Positions 1 through 10,200 of a DNA stretch of 64,000 nt are shown here, piece after piece. The DNA comes from Fodinibius sp052060035 (lineage in GTDB: Bacteria; Bacteroidota; Rhodothermia; Balneolales; Balneolaceae). The notes below the pieces were generated by a model that had not been told where the DNA came from, did not search any database, and saw only the letters and a list, made by a program, of their open reading frames with translations. The translations under genes were made by a program, and so were the position numbers. How positions within the stretch are numbered: position 1 is the first letter of the stretch; the number at the start of each line of letters is the position of its first letter. The stretch is taken from positions 1 to 64,000 of the forward strand of contig NZ_JBPOEA010000010.1 of the NCBI RefSeq assembly GCF_052060035.1, in the 5' to 3' direction.

Positions 1-77
1 AAGAAGGTCTGCGTTTTGCGATCCGCGAGGGCGGCCGCACGGTAGGCGCCGGTGTTGTAACTGAAATTATAGAATAA
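1..77 (+). CDS. tuf: Elongation factor Tu, C-terminal end (partial)
   Basis: The window opens inside this gene. Reading from base 3, the last 25 codons encode an EF-Tu C-terminus (EGLRFAIREGGRTVGAGVVT, then four residues) and end at TAA 75-77. EF-Tu delivers aminoacyl-tRNA to the ribosome; this stretch is the conserved tail of its third beta-barrel domain. Its position just before tRNA-Trp, secE and nusG is the order commonly seen in Bacteroidota and relatives. Only the tail is visible. Confidence 0.93.
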   Translation, partial: EGLRFAIREGGRTVGAGVVTEIIE

Positions 78-148
78 TAAATCAGGTTTCTGCACGTAAA
101 ATTGCATGAAAGAATAGGCTTCTTTTGAGGTCTGTTCTTTCGGCATAT

Positions 149-221
<73 letters not shown>

Positions 222-246
222 CAAGTTTAGAATTGGATAAAAATTC

Positions 247-426
247 ATGAATAGCATTAAAGAATATTTAGAAGATGTGCGCAAGGAGATGAAAAAGGTC
301 TCCTGGCCAGATCAGCAAGAGTTGATTGATTACACCATTGTTGTAGTGGTATTCACAATACTCTTGTCAGCATTTATTTTTGCAGTAGATCAGGTTTATA
401 GCATTGTATTAGAGTCCATTTATTAA
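247..426 (+). CDS. secE: Preprotein translocase subunit SecE
   Basis: A 59-residue protein, the size of the short one-helix SecE seen in many bacteria. The N-terminal part has the amphipathic segment KEYLEDVRKEMKKVSWPDQQ, including the conserved KKVxWP motif. One membrane helix follows (about residues 30-52, rich in V, F, I and L). SecE clamps SecY in the translocon. ATG at 247 is chosen because it directly precedes the conserved segment. The stop TAA (424-426) overlaps the nusG ATG by one base, which suggests translational coupling. Confidence 0.95.
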   Translation: MNSIKEYLEDVRKEMKKVSWPDQQELIDYTIVVVVFTILLSAFIFAVDQVYSIVLESIY

Positions 427-989
427 TGACACAAGAAGATCAGCATAAGTGGTATATAGTTCGTGTGTTTTCAAATCACGAAAAGAAAGTGAAGCGTTAT
501 TTGGATCGTGAAATTGAGATGCAGGGACTTGAGGATAAAATCAGCGAGGTGCTGATTCCTACAGAAACAGTTATTGAAATACGTTCAGGAAAGAAAAAGA
601 CGCGCGAAAAGAATTTTCTCCCTGGCTATATACTGCTGAAAACAATATACGATGAAGAAGTAAATAATCTCATTCAGGGTGCTCCCTCTACGATTGGATT
701 TCTGAAGAATAAAAATGAACATAAGCCTAAGCCTCTTCGTAAAGCAGAGGTAAATAGAATTCTTGGGCAAGTTCAGGATAATGAAGATATGATGGAGCAA
801 GGGGGTAAGATTGAAATCCCCTATGATGAAGGAGATATTGTTAAGGTCATTGATGGTCCGTTTAAAGATTTTGATGGAACCGTACAAGAAGTTAATACTG
901 ATAAACTCAAACTACGTGTTCTTGTAAGTATTTTCGGTCGAAAGACCCCGGTTGAAGTTGGTGTGAACCAGGTAGAACCTGCAACTTGA
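426..989 (+). CDS. nusG: Transcription termination/antitermination factor NusG
   Basis: 187 residues with an N-terminal NGN domain (about 8-115; KWYIVRVFSNHEKKVKRYL at the start, LPGYILL in the middle) and a C-terminal KOW domain (about 135-187; EGDIVKVIDGPFKDFDG). NusG binds the RNA polymerase clamp and couples it to Rho or to ribosomal S10. The start overlaps the secE stop in TAATG. It sits in the canonical secE-nusG-rplKA order. No unusual insertions are visible. Confidence 0.97.
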   Translation: MTQEDQHKWYIVRVFSNHEKKVKRYLDREIEMQGLEDKISEVLIPTETVIEIRSGKKKTREKNFLPGYILLKTIYDEEVNNLIQGAPSTIGFLKNKNEHKPKPLRKAEVNRILGQVQDNEDMMEQGGKIEIPYDEGDIVKVIDGPFKDFDGTVQEVNTDKLKLRVLVSIFGRKTPVEVGVNQVEPAT

Positions 990-1064
990 CCACAATTATT
1001 AATCACTTGATGCAAAGTGAGCTATTACGCGGCAAATAAAAATAAGTACAAGCAGTAAATTAAA

Positions 1065-1496
1065 ATGGCAAAAAAAGTAGATCAAGTACTTAAGCTCCAG
1101 ATTCGTGGCGGGCAGGCAAATCCTGCACCACCTGTTGGACCTGCGTTAGGTCAGGCTGGAATCAATATTATGGAGTTTTGTAAGGCATTTAATGCTGCTA
1201 CACAAGATGATGCCGGGACGATTATTCCGGTTGAAATTACTGTGTATCAGGATAAATCCTTCACTTTCATAACAAAGACTCCACCTGCTGCAGTACTGCT
1301 AAAACAAGCGGCTGGGATTAAATCCGGTTCCGGAGAGCCAAACCGTACTAAGGTTGGCCAGGTAACCTGGACTCAGTGCAAAGAGATAGCAGAACAGAAG
1401 ATGCAGGACCTCAATGCTTTTGAAATTGAGAATGCTGCAGAAATGATTGCAGGTACTGCCAGAAGTATGGGGCTGCGAGTACTAAGAGATAAATAG
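1065..1496 (+). CDS. rplK: 50S ribosomal protein L11
   Basis: 143 residues, a normal length for L11. It begins with the conserved segment LQIRGGQANPAPPVGPALGQ, which binds 23S rRNA and EF-G in the GTPase-associated centre, and ends with the rRNA-binding C-terminal domain (TARSMGLRVL). It precedes rplA by 15 nt, so the two are cotranscribed. The 75-nt gap after nusG could hold an L1-type autoregulatory leader, but I could not draw a convincing one. Confidence 0.98.
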   Translation: MAKKVDQVLKLQIRGGQANPAPPVGPALGQAGINIMEFCKAFNAATQDDAGTIIPVEITVYQDKSFTFITKTPPAAVLLKQAAGIKSGSGEPNRTKVGQVTWTQCKEIAEQKMQDLNAFEIENAAEMIAGTARSMGLRVLRDK

Positions 1497-1511
1497 AAGG
1501 TAAATTAATTT

Positions 1512-2213
1512 ATGTCAACTAAACGAGGAAAGAAATACCAAGAGGCCGCAGAGCTCATTGATTCCGAGTTGGAATATACTTTGGAAGAAGCTTGTGATCT
1601 TGTGAAGAAGACCTCTAAGGTTAACTTCGATGCATCCGTTGATCTGGATTTACGGCTGGGAGTTGATCCCCGTCATGCCGATCAAATGGTGCGTGGTTCT
1701 GTTACCCTGCCACATGGCACAGGTAAGGAAGTGCGTGTATTAGCTTTGGTTAACGAAGCTAAGCAAGAAGAAGCCGAAGAGGCTGGAGCAGATCATGTAG
1801 GTCTTGACGAGTATATTGAGAAAATTGAAGAAGGATGGACAGACGTTGATGTAATTATTGCTACTCCGGATGTTATGGGACAGATAGGGAAACTGGGACG
1901 CATTTTGGGTCCCCGTGGACTTATGCCCAATCCGAAAAGTGGTACTGTTACAAACGATGTAGCTGATGCAGTTGAAGAAGCAAAATCCGGTAAAATTGAT
2001 TTCCGTGTAGACAAATATGGTATTCTACACGCTTCAATCGGACGCGTAAGCTTCGATGCCAGCGAAATCCGTGAAAATGCTCTGGAATTTTTGCGTACGG
2101 TCATGCGACTCAGACCCGCTTCTGCTAAAGGATTATATATCAGAAGCGCGTTTATGAGTTCAACAATGGGCCCAAGCATTCCATTGAGTCGTTCATCTGT
2201 AATTTCTGCATAA
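1512..2213 (+). CDS. rplA: 50S ribosomal protein L1
   Basis: 233 residues. The diagnostic L1 segment ATPDVMGQIGKLGRILGPRG is followed directly by LMPNPKSGTVT. L1 forms the mobile stalk at the E site and usually represses its own operon by binding mRNA. Domain I is split by the inserted domain II, as usual. The gene sits 15 nt after rplK and 21 nt before rplJ. The C-terminus extends to SSVISA, a modest tail of the kind seen in Bacteroidota relatives. Confidence 0.98.
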   Translation: MSTKRGKKYQEAAELIDSELEYTLEEACDLVKKTSKVNFDASVDLDLRLGVDPRHADQMVRGSVTLPHGTGKEVRVLALVNEAKQEEAEEAGADHVGLDEYIEKIEEGWTDVDVIIATPDVMGQIGKLGRILGPRGLMPNPKSGTVTNDVADAVEEAKSGKIDFRVDKYGILHASIGRVSFDASEIRENALEFLRTVMRLRPASAKGLYIRSAFMSSTMGPSIPLSRSSVISA

Positions 2214-2234
2214 AGACAAAATAGGAACTAAATA

Positions 2235-2759
2235 ATGCCAACATTAGCAGAAAAGAAACAAGCTGTTGAAGAAATTACCGAAGATCTGAAGAGTTCAGGT
2301 GCTGTTTATATCACCAACTATTCAGGTATGTCGGTAAAAGAAATCAACAATATGCGTGGCGAATTCTTTGAAGGTGATATCAAGTATAAAGTGTATAAAA
2401 ACACCTTGGTACAACGAGCCATGGACGAAGTTGGAGGATATGAAGATTTGTATCCCCACTTGATTGAACAAAATGGTTTTGCCTTTGTAGAAGAAGAGCT
2501 TGCCGCACCCGCAAAAGTGATTAAAAAACTTTTTGACGAAACAGATAGGCCAAAATTTAAAGCTGCAATCATCGATGGAGATTACTACGGTGAGGATGAG
2601 CTTGATACATTGGCTGCAATGAAGTCTAAGAGCGAAGTTATTGGAGACATTGTTGGTCTCTTGCTTGCTCCTGTTTCAAATGTTGTAGGTGCTTTACAAG
2701 CTCCCGGTCGAAATATTGCCGGAGCCCTTGAAACAATCGCCGAAGAAGGCGACGAATAA
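2235..2759 (+). CDS. rplJ: 50S ribosomal protein L10
   Basis: 174 residues. The N-terminus LAEKKQAVEEITEDLKSSG and the motif YKVYKNTLVQRAM are typical of L10, the base of the L7/L12 stalk. The helical C-terminus that recruits L12 dimers is present (PVSNVVGALQAPGRNIAGAL). The leader is only 21 nt, so the long L10-binding leader known from enterobacteria is not present immediately upstream. Confidence 0.97.
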   Translation: MPTLAEKKQAVEEITEDLKSSGAVYITNYSGMSVKEINNMRGEFFEGDIKYKVYKNTLVQRAMDEVGGYEDLYPHLIEQNGFAFVEEELAAPAKVIKKLFDETDRPKFKAAIIDGDYYGEDELDTLAAMKSKSEVIGDIVGLLLAPVSNVVGALQAPGRNIAGALETIAEEGDE

Positions 2760-2813
2760 CAATTACTAATACACGAATTTTCAATTCACAAAGATCAATC
2801 GGAGAAATAAACA

Positions 2814-3185
2814 ATGGCTGACGTTAAAGATTTAGCTGAACAATTAGTCAACTTAACTGTAAAAGAAGCAAACGAACTCGCAAACTTCCTTGAGGAAGAA
2901 TACGACATTAAGCCTGCAGCTGCTGGAGTAGCTGTTGCTGCTGGTGGCGGAGAAGGTGACGGCGAAGAAGAACAAACTGAATTTGATGTTGTTCTTACCG
3001 GTGCCGGAGACAAAAAGATTGCTGTAATTAAAGAAGTTCGCAGCATCACTGGTCTCGGTCTAAAAGAAGCCAAGGAATTGGTTGATAACGCACCAAACCC
3101 AGTTAAAGAAGCTGTCTCTAAAGAAGAAGCTGAAGACCTTAAGTCTAAGCTTGAAGACGCAGGCGCTGAAGTTGAGCTTAAGTAA
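2814..3185 (+). CDS. rplL: 50S ribosomal protein L7/L12
   Basis: 123 residues. It has an N-terminal dimerisation domain (LAEQLVNLTVKEANELANFL), a flexible Ala/Gly/Glu-rich hinge (about 36-55), and a C-terminal factor-binding domain with KIAVIKEVRSITGLGLKEAK. It recruits translational GTPases. Fifty-four bases follow rplJ, and a preferred GGAG-type site (CGGAGAAATAAACA) precedes the ATG. A 12-bp hairpin lies downstream, before rpoB. Confidence 0.98.
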   Translation: MADVKDLAEQLVNLTVKEANELANFLEEEYDIKPAAAGVAVAAGGGEGDGEEEQTEFDVVLTGAGDKKIAVIKEVRSITGLGLKEAKELVDNAPNPVKEAVSKEEAEDLKSKLEDAGAEVELK

Positions 3186-3215
3186 TTAGCGCTCAATCAA
3201 ATACGTATTTGTCAT

Positions 3216-3244
3216 TAGCCAATATCGTTTTACGGTATTGGCTA
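3216..3244 (+). promoter_or_regulatory. Hairpin in the rplL-rpoB gap (attenuator or processing site)
   Basis: The 160-nt gap between rplL and rpoB contains a 12-bp stem: TAGCCAATATCG (3216-3227) pairs with CGGTATTGGCTA (3233-3244) around a 5-nt loop, with one T-G wobble. No T-run follows, so it is not a simple intrinsic terminator. In other bacteria this gap carries an attenuator or RNase III site that lowers rpoBC relative to ribosomal protein mRNA. The same role here is an inference. Confidence 0.6.
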
Positions 3245-3345
3245 TTGGCGTCTATTTGCATGCCAGTAATTCACTTTGTATAAAGTGTATTTGAAGCGGC
3301 AAAATCAGCTCATCATCATCTTTTAATTAAAAGGAGAGGTTCCTT

Positions 3346-6300
3346 TTGAATAAACAAAGTAAAATGGAGAAAATACCTTTCACCGACCGCTTATCATTTG
3401 GTAGTACCGAACATGTGCTCGACTATCCTGATTTTCTGGATATACAGCTCGAATCATTTTCGGAATTTACCCAATTAGATATTGCTCCGGAAGACCGTAA
3501 AAATCAGGGTCTTCAAAAAATATTTAATAATAACTTTCCTATTCAGGATTCTCGTGAAACTCACATTTTGGAATTCATGCATTACAGCGTGGATACTCCA
3601 AAATACAGCATCAAGGAATGTCAGGAGCGTGGGCTTTCCTATGCCGTGCCACTAAAAGCAAAGCTGCGTCTTTCTGCTGTGGACGATGATGACGAGACGA
3701 CCGAAACCATTGAGCAGGAAGTATTTTTGGGTGATCTGCCATGGATGACGGAAAAAGGAAGTTTTATTGTTAATGGATCCGAACGGGTTATTGTAAGTCA
3801 ACTTCACCGTTCACCGGGTGCCTTTTTCGGACAGAATGTACACCCAAATGGAACACAATTGTATAATGCCAAGGTAATTCCTTTTAAAGGATCTTGGATT
3901 GAGTTTTCTACAGATATACGAGATGTGCTTTGGGCTTATATCGATCGTAAAAAGAAGGTTCCATTCACAACTTTGCTTCGGGCGTTAGGTTACTCCACTG
4001 ATGAGGAGTTGTTTAACCTTTTTGGAGGAACCGAGCAGATAGAGGTTGAATCCAAAAAACAGTATAACGATGAGTTAGTTGGTCGACGTCTTGCTACCGA
4101 TATCGTAGAAGAAAAGATTGAAGAAGTTATTGATGATGAAACAGGTGAAGTAACCGAAGCAGAAAGTCGCGAAGTGCTTCTCGAAGTTGATCATGAACTG
4201 ACGGAAGATGATTATGGTCTGTTACAAGAAGCCGGCTTGGAAAAAGTTCGAGTGCAAACACTTGAACCCGAAGAATCTGAGCGTGACGTCTTTATGAACA
4301 CCATGCGTAAAGATCCCTCACACGATGAGGAGTCTGCTCTTGCAGAAATTTATCGTCAGATTAGAACAGGTGAAATGCCGGATGCTGAAACAGCACGACA
4401 AGTGCTGGAGCGTCTGTTCTTTAGTGACAAGAAGTATGATCTTGGGGAAGTAGGGCGTTATCGTTTGAACAAGCGTCTGAAGATAGACGTGGATATGGAC
4501 ACCCGCTATCTTACGAAGGAAGACATCCTGGCCATTATCAGGGAGATCATTCGTTTGAAAAATATGAAAGCTCAGGTTGATGATATTGATCACTTGAGTA
4601 ATCGTAGAGTACGTACCATCGGTGAGCAAATTTCTCAGCAATTTTCTATTGGGCTTGCACGGATGTCCCGTACTATCAAGGAGCGAATGAACTCTCGTGA
4701 TGCTGAGCAGTTAACACCACAAGATCTTGTTAATGCGCGGACAATTTCGTCGGTGATTAACACCTTTTTTGGTACGAATCAGCTATCGCAGTTCATGGAT
4801 CAAACCAACCCGATGGCGACCTTGACACACAAACGCCGTATGTCGGCCCTTGGACCGGGTGGATTGACACGAGAACGTGCTGGTTTTGAGGTTCGTGACG
4901 TGCACTATACGCACTATGGTCGATTATGCCCAATTGAAACGCCTGAGGGACCAAATATTGGCTTGATCACATCACTCTGTGTGCATTCCAAGGTGAATGA
5001 TTTTGGGTTCCTTGAAACCCCTTATCGAAAGATTGAGGATGGCAAAGCAACCAAAGATATTGAATATCTATCTGCCGAGCAGGAAGATGAAACGGTAATT
5101 GCACAGGCGAATGCTCCAATTGACGAAAAGGGAGTATTTAAGAATGATAATATTTTCTCTCGTTTTCGTGATGGGGAGGTTGGTTTGGCTGATCCGGAAG
5201 AAATTGAGTTCATGGATGTTTCGACAAATCAGATTGCATCTGTTGCCGCTTCATTAATTCCTTTTGTGGAACATAATGATGCGAACCGTGCTCTTATGGG
5301 GGCGAACATGCAGCGTCAGGCTGTACCGTTGTTGCGTCCCGAATCACCTACCGTTGGTACTGGGCTGGAGCATCGTGCTGCGAAAGACTCTCGTGCAATC
5401 ATAACCGCTGATGAAGATGGTGAAGTGGTTTATGTTAGTGCGAAAGAGATTCATGTGAAGTACGATCGTACGGACATGGAGCAGCAATGCTACTTTGATG
5501 AAGGAGTCAAAAAGTACAAACTGAGCAAGTTTGAACGTACGAATCAGGATACCACTATCAACCAGACACCAATTGTTGAAGTTGGTGACAAGGTTAAGAA
5601 AGGCCAAACACTGGCTGATGGCTGTGCTACTGATCAGGGTGAACTGGCCCTGGGACGAAATGTTCTTATCGGTTTTGTACCGTGGAGAGGATACAACTTT
5701 GAGGATGCAATTGTGGTTAGTGAGCGCGTTGTTCAGGAAGATATGTATACTTCCATCCACATTGAAGAATTTGAGCAGGAGGTTCGTGATACCAAGCGCG
5801 GTGAAGAAGAGCTTACCCGTGAGATTCCTAATGTGAGTGAAGATTCTACCAAAGATCTTGATGAACAGGGAATTGTACGAACGGGAGCAAAGGTTAGCCA
5901 CGGTGATATATTGGTAGGTAAAATTACACCAAAAGGTGAAACCGACCCAACACCGGAAGAAAAACTACTGCGTGCAATTTTCGGAGATAAAGCCGGAGAT
6001 GTTAAAGACGCATCGCTGAAAGTTCCGCCGGGAGTATCAGGGACTGTAATTGATACGAAGCTCTTTAGCCGAAAGCGTGATGAACAGATTTCACGCAGAG
6101 AGGAGAAAAAGCAGGTTGAGCTCGAAAATGAACGCCACCAAGAAAAAGTGGATGAGCTGAACAGCAAAATGGTGGATAAACTCTATACCCTGCTGAGAGA
6201 TAAAACTTCTCCCGGAGTGTATGATTTTAATGGCGTAGAGCTAATTCCTAAAGGTGAGAAGTATCGTAAATCAGATTTTGAAGAGCTCGACCCTGTAAAT

Positions 6301-7179
6301 ATTAATGAAAATATTCAATGGGCTACCGATGATGAATTGGTAGAACATGTTCGTTTGCTCTTTAAGAATTATCGTTCGCTTCGCAGAGAAATTGATACTG
6401 AAGCAAAACGAAGAAAATATCAGATCCAGGTTGGAGACGATCTCCCGCCCGGAATCATCCAGAAGGCGAAAGTCTATGTCGCCAAAAAGCGTAAATTGCA
6501 AGTAGGTGACAAGCTTTCCGGCCGCCACGGTAATAAGGGTGTGATCGCTAAGGTTGTACCGGAAGAAGATATGCCCTATATGGCTGACGGAACACCTGTT
6601 GATATCTGTCTTAATCCGCTGGGTGTACCATCGCGTATGAACCTCGGACAGATTTACGAGACAATTCTGGGATGGGCCGGCAAGAAACTGGGCGTTAAAT
6701 TTGCATCGCCTATTTTTGATGGTGCCAGCGAAGAGCAGGTAAAAGAGAAAATGCGTGAAGCGGGCTTACCGGAAGACGGTCGCGTTACATTATATGATGG
6801 CCGGACCGGTGAACCGATGGATCAGAAATCAACAGTTGGGTATATGTATATCCTTAAGTTGAATCACTTGATCCAGGATAAGATGCATGCCCGTTCAATT
6901 GGACCATATTCTCTTATTACGCAACAGCCACTGGGTGGTAAAGCACAGTTTGGTGGTCAGCGTCTCGGTGAGATGGAGGTTTGGGCACTGTATGCCTATG
7001 GCGCTTCCAGTATACTTAAAGAGATGCTTACTGTAAAAAGTGATGATGTGAAAGGTCGTTCTCGTGTTTACGAAGCTATTGTAAAAGGCGAAAACTTGCC
7101 TGAAGGTGATGTGCCAGAATCATTCAAGGTACTGCTGCGCGAAATGATGGGTCTTGGCCTTGAAATTCACATCGACTAA
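3346..7179 (+). CDS. rpoB: DNA-directed RNA polymerase subunit beta
   Basis: 1277 residues, the catalytic beta subunit. Recognisable blocks include the rifampicin-pocket region (FFGTNQLSQFMDQTNPMATL and then THKRRMSALGPGGL), GRLCPIETPEGPNIGLI, and the C-terminal GGQRLGEMEVWALYAYGA. An acidic insertion near residues 240-310 is consistent with the beta-subunit insertions of Bacteroidota-type enzymes. I chose TTG at 3346 because AAGGAG (3331-3336) lies at ideal spacing; an in-frame ATG at 3364 has no such site. It is followed by rpoC after 52 nt. Confidence 0.97.
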   Translation: MNKQSKMEKIPFTDRLSFGSTEHVLDYPDFLDIQLESFSEFTQLDIAPEDRKNQGLQKIFNNNFPIQDSRETHILEFMHYSVDTPKYSIKECQERGLSYAVPLKAKLRLSAVDDDDETTETIEQEVFLGDLPWMTEKGSFIVNGSERVIVSQLHRSPGAFFGQNVHPNGTQLYNAKVIPFKGSWIEFSTDIRDVLWAYIDRKKKVPFTTLLRALGYSTDEELFNLFGGTEQIEVESKKQYNDELVGRRLATDIVEEKIEEVIDDETGEVTEAESREVLLEVDHELTEDDYGLLQEAGLEKVRVQTLEPEESERDVFMNTMRKDPSHDEESALAEIYRQIRTGEMPDAETARQVLERLFFSDKKYDLGEVGRYRLNKRLKIDVDMDTRYLTKEDILAIIREIIRLKNMKAQVDDIDHLSNRRVRTIGEQISQQFSIGLARMSRTIKERMNSRDAEQLTPQDLVNARTISSVINTFFGTNQLSQFMDQTNPMATLTHKRRMSALGPGGLTRERAGFEVRDVHYTHYGRLCPIETPEGPNIGLITSLCVHSKVNDFGFLETPYRKIEDGKATKDIEYLSAEQEDETVIAQANAPIDEKGVFKNDNIFSRFRDGEVGLADPEEIEFMDVSTNQIASVAASLIPFVEHNDANRALMGANMQRQAVPLLRPESPTVGTGLEHRAAKDSRAIITADEDGEVVYVSAKEIHVKYDRTDMEQQCYFDEGVKKYKLSKFERTNQDTTINQTPIVEVGDKVKKGQTLADGCATDQGELALGRNVLIGFVPWRGYNFEDAIVVSERVVQEDMYTSIHIEEFEQEVRDTKRGEEELTREIPNVSEDSTKDLDEQGIVRTGAKVSHGDILVGKITPKGETDPTPEEKLLRAIFGDKAGDVKDASLKVPPGVSGTVIDTKLFSRKRDEQISRREEKKQVELENERHQEKVDELNSKMVDKLYTLLRDKTSPGVYDFNGVELIPKGEKYRKSDFEELDPVNINENIQWATDDELVEHVRLLFKNYRSLRREIDTEAKRRKYQIQVGDDLPPGIIQKAKVYVAKKRKLQVGDKLSGRHGNKGVIAKVVPEEDMPYMADGTPVDICLNPLGVPSRMNLGQIYETILGWAGKKLGVKFASPIFDGASEEQVKEKMREAGLPEDGRVTLYDGRTGEPMDQKSTVGYMYILKLNHLIQDKMHARSIGPYSLITQQPLGGKAQFGGQRLGEMEVWALYAYGASSILKEMLTVKSDDVKGRSRVYEAIVKGENLPEGDVPESFKVLLREMMGLGLEIHID

Positions 7180-7231
7180 TTAGAACAACAGAATTTATAC
7201 TGTTAAATAAAGTCAATCCGGAGGTACTTCC

Positions 7232-10200
7232 TTGCCGACTACTAACACATTAACAGTTTCGAAAGACTTCGATAAAATTGGTATTTCACTTGCGTCACCT
7301 GAGACTATCTTGTCTCGGTCGCACGGCGAAGTCTTAACTCCCGAAACAATCAACTATCGTACATTTAAACCGGAAATGGATGGTCTTTTCTGTGAAAAGA
7401 TCTTCGGTCCGGTAAAAGACTATGAATGCCATTGTGGCAAATACAAACGGATCCGTTACAAAGGGATTATTTGTGACCGTTGCGGTGTAGAAGTAACCCG
7501 AAAAGCAGTTCGACGGGAGCGTATGGGACATATTTCCCTGACCGTGCCTGTCGTACATATTTGGTACTTCAAATCACTGCCCAATAAACTTGCATACCTC
7601 TTGGGATATTCTTCCAAGAACCTTGAGAAGATTGTCTATTATGAGACGTATGTGATCATGAATCCCGGTGTTGCCCGTGACCTTGGTTATAAAAAGGGCG
7701 ACCTTATCTCTGAAGAAGAGTACTATGATATTCAGGAACAGCTCCCTGAAGATCAGTGGGAGATGGATGACGATGACGAGGATAAATTCCGAGCTAAAGA
7801 AGGTGCCGAGGCTATTGAAGAGCTTTTGGCAACTCAGGATCTGGATGAGTTGGCATATCGTCTGCGTTACGAAGCCCGTAACGAAACGTCGCAGATGCGC
7901 AAGAAGAAAAAGCTAAAGCGACTACAGGTTATAGAATCATTCCGAGCGGCTAACCAGCACACCGAAAACCGCCCTGAATGGATGGTTCAAAGTGTGATTC
8001 CTGTTATTCCTCCGGAATTACGACCACTGGTACCTTTGGAAGGTGGCCGATTTGCAACTTCTGATCTTAACGATCTGTATCGACGGGTTATCATTCGAAA
8101 TAACCGACTCAAGCGTCTGATTGATATCAAGGCGCCGGATGTGATTCTGCGTAATGAGAAGCGTATGCTACAGGAAGCGGTTGATTCGCTTTATGATAAT
8201 TCCCGCAAATCCAACGCAGTACGGAATAACAACCGTCCTCTGAAATCTCTCAGTGATATGCTGAAAGGAAAAAGCGGACGATTCCGACAAAACTTGCTTG
8301 GAAAACGTGTTGACTATTCCGGCCGTTCCGTTATTGTGGTAGGCCCTGAACTGAAGATGCATCAGTGTGGTCTGCCCAAGGAGATGGCTGTAGAGCTTTA
8401 CAAACCATTCATTATCCGCCGCTTAATTGAACGTGGATATGTAAAAACAGTTAAGTCGGCGAAGAAAGTCGTTGACCGTCGAGACTCGGTTGTTTGGGAA
8501 GTGCTTGAAAATGTTATTGATGGTCATCCCGTACTGCTTAATCGTGCACCGACACTGCACAGGCTTGGTATACAGGCGTTTCAACCGGTACTGATTGAGG
8601 AAAAAGCAATTCGATTGCATCCGCTCGCATGTACCGCCTATAACGCTGACTTTGACGGTGACCAGATGGCCGTACACTTGCCGCTAAGTCATGATGCTGT
8701 ATTAGAGGCATCGGTTCTTATGCTGGGGTCCCATAACTTGTTAAGTCCTGCTAATGGTGGCCCTATTGCGGTACCGTCTCAGGATATGGTTCTGGGTATC
8801 TATTATATGACCAAGATGGCCAATGATAAGCGAGGTGAAGGTAAAACCTTTGCCAATATGGATGAAGTGCTGATCGCCTATGATCGCGATCGTATTGATA
8901 TGCACGCCAAGATTAATCTTCGTATCACCAAGGAAAATGAAGATGGTGAACAAGTACAGGAGATAATCAAGACCACTACGGGTCGGGTATTATTCAATAA
9001 AATTCTACCGGAAGCAATGGAATTCGTGAATAAGACGCTTGGCAAGAAAGAGCTGCGTGTCTTGATTGGCGACATCCATTATGAGGTGGGGACAGCTCGT
9101 ACGGCTGAATTTCTTGATGACATGAAACGTCTCGGTTTTGAAGAAGCTACAACCGGTGGGCTTTCCTTTAGTCTTGAAGATATTGTAACGCCTAAAGAAA
9201 AAGATGAGCTGCTTGAAAAAGCTAAAAATGAGGTAGCTGAAATTGATGACCGTTATGAGATGGGCTTCATTACTGATAATGAACGCTATAATCAGGTTAT
9301 TGATAAGTGGACGAGTACCACAAACCGTGTTTCCGAATCGCTGTTTAATGCATTGACAGAAGACAGGGATGGATTCAATCCGGTATTTATGATGGCTGAT
9401 TCTGGTGCTCGAGGTTCTAAAGAGCAGATTCGTCAGCTTGGAGGTATGCGTGGACTGATGGCTAAGCCACAGAAAAGCTCCCAGCAGGAAGGCAATGAAG
9501 TTATTGAGAATCCCATTCTTTCCTCCTTTAAAGAGGGACTGACGGTTCTTGAATACTTTATCTCTACGCACGGCGCTCGTAAGGGTCTGGCCGATACGGC
9601 TCTCAAAACAGCTGATGCCGGTTATCTTACACGACGACTTGTAGATGTTTCTCAGGATATCATTATCAATGAGCAAGACTGTGGAACATTGCGTGGTATT
9701 AAGATGAAGGCTCTGAAAGATAACGAGGATGTTATCGAGAGTCTGGAAGATCGTATCTTGGGTCGTGTTTCATTGCACGATATTTATGATCCTATTACTG
9801 ATGAACTTCTTTGTGAAGCCAATCAGATGATTGATGAAAATGTGGCTCAAAGCATTGCCGAAACATCGATTGAAGAAGTTGAGATTCGATCAGTACTTAC
9901 CTGTGAAACAGAGCGCGGAGTATGCTCTATGTGCTACGGTCGAGACTTGGCACGTAACACGATGGTTCAGGTTGGTGAGGCTGTAGGAGTTATTGCAGCT
10001 CAATCAATTGGTGAGCCCGGTACACAGCTTACACTGCGTACATTCCACGTTGGTGGTACGGCCTCTCGCGTTGAGTCAGAATCAATGCACAAGGCTAAAT
10101 TCGAAGGTGAGGTTGAATTCGAAAATATCCGCGTTGTTGAATACGATGACGGAGAAGAAATCCACGATGTCGTACTCAGTCGGGCCGGAGAAATCAAGAT

